NCBI GenBank assembly: GCA_034509925.1 | Contig: CM067527.1 | Coordinates: 5,933,001-5,997,000, forward strand | Source of the DNA: Hirudinaria manillensis | Taxonomy: Eukaryota > Annelida > Clitellata > Hirudinida > Hirudinidae | Reading direction: 5' to 3' | DNA: 64,000 nt | Shown: positions 62,815 to 64,000 of the stretch, piece after piece | How positions within the stretch are numbered: the first letter of the stretch is position 1 | Layout: each line of letters begins with the position of its first letter | Translations under genes and position numbers: made by a program | Notes under the pieces: generated by a model | Told to the model about the DNA's origin: nothing | Seen by the model: the letters and a program-made list of their open reading frames with translations, nothing else | Database searches by the model: none

Positions 62815-64000
62815 TTTCAATTCTCCTGTTTGATTAAAAAGATTCTCAATATTTTATTGCTAAATTTTATTACTTTTTATTAATTAAATTAATCTGCAAT
62901 ATATAAAATAAAATAAAATTTTATTTACGAATTTTAAGTAAAATTAAAATTTTATTGACAAATGTTAATTAAAAATAATTTGAGATTTTTATTAATTTTT
63001 TCAATATTTTGGAATACAATTTAAATTATAATTTATTTGCGTTAGAAATTGTGAGAAATATTAACCGGATTTGAGCAACGCCGGACACGATCGATTATTG
63101 ACAGAATCAATAAAAAAATATCTCATCGAAATTATAGAACTTTAGAGATATCCATTTCAGAAGATTGAATCCGAGAAAAACCTACTTAGAAATTGAAACA
63201 AATAAAAATTTAAATGAACCCTTTGGATTCTGACAATTGTTTCTTTGGTGATGGATTCGCAAAATGGACAGAGCAGATTCAATTGTGTGAACTTTGTTTC
63301 CTTGAAACCTCAAGTGTTCGGACCTTGTGTGCCATCACGTTGACAAATATCTTTGGCCATGAGTCTGGTTAATTGAATTGATCAGCTGTAACGGTCTTGT
63401 TCAGTGTAGATAGAAGGGACTGCTAGGATAAAATTCTGATTCATCCTGGCTGTAAATATTTACTGTTTTTATTCAGTTAATTTTATTAATAGTATTATTA
63501 TATAATTAATAGAATTATAAATATTTAATATTTTCCTACTTATTCATCTTAATTTGGTGGCCGGGCATGGGTTTCAGCCAAATTCACTACCTATTATTGC
63601 TATTCAAATCCAACATTTACGGAAATTCTAAAGGACTTTACGGCATGAATAACTTTCAATTAAAACTGGAATGGCTCTGTTAAGATTATATTTTTATTGA
63701 AAAATTAATAGAATTATAAATAATACTTTTATTTTTGACTGAAACTTTATTCGTTTGCTTTTCTTAAAAACCAAAGGTTTCTTTTATTGCATTGTCAATA
63801 TCTACAGCATCACATATACTTATTGATCAATAGACAAGAAATCCGAATTGGTTAGATCCAAAGTACAAAATACTGTTCATCTTAAATAATTTTTGATCAA
63901 CTTCTATTTTGCAGGGGTTGAGGATTTGTATGTGGTTTGAGATGCTATAAAATTAATGCGTGTTGAGTCCACAAATTATCATGGTTAAGCCCTCCAGATA
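62815..64000. other. AT-rich 5' flank of La-motif gene B and beyond
   Basis: Presumed promoter and upstream DNA of the La-motif gene. No other gene, repeat or RNA recognised. Confidence 0.5.

Overview
The window looks like AT-rich nuclear DNA from an animal, most likely an invertebrate that I cannot place further. The evidence is a metazoan-type PKA regulatory subunit gene split into at least 11 coding exons with GT-AG introns, two tandem four-transmembrane CD20/MS4A-like genes with introns, R2/R4-type non-LTR retrotransposons, intronless retroelement-like and La-motif genes, and very many (AAT)n, (ATC)n and (ATCC)n arrays. A short (CCCTAA)n tract fits a TTAGGG telomere repeat. There are no operons, rRNA genes or CRISPR arrays.

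Layout. 1-2.0 kb: an intronless ORF (+) with a SAP-like N-terminus and an acidic SDDESY repeat tail. 3.0-6.6 kb: a nearly full-length R2/R4-type retrotransposon (-) with one frameshift, bounded on both sides by AAT repeats. 7.97-24.96 kb: a complete type I cAMP-dependent protein kinase regulatory subunit gene (-), 374 codons, all intron phases consistent. One intron contains a 5'-truncated second R2/R4 element (+) flanked by a target-site duplication of about 108 bp. 26.1-28.9 and 29.7-32.0 kb: two head-to-tail MS4A-like membrane protein genes (-) with shared exon structure. 32.7-34.1 kb: an intronless gag-like gene (-) with a SAP-like start, capsid-like segment and CCHC knuckle. 35.0-57.0 kb: a repeat-dominated gene-poor stretch with only scattered candidate exons. 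Most are on the + strand, and some have compatible phases and strong splice sites, so they may belong to one long-intron gene that I do not recognise. 58.1-59.7 and 61.2-62.8 kb: two nearly identical intronless genes (-) for proteins with an Asn/Gln/Arg-rich N-terminal half and a C-terminal LARP1-type La motif.

The genes do not form one pathway. The main themes are mobile-element activity directed at AAT microsatellites, possible retroelement-derived host genes, and local gene duplication with sequence homogenisation. Exon boundaries were read by eye from splice signals and reading frame. Protein family calls rest on recognised motifs, not on a database search.
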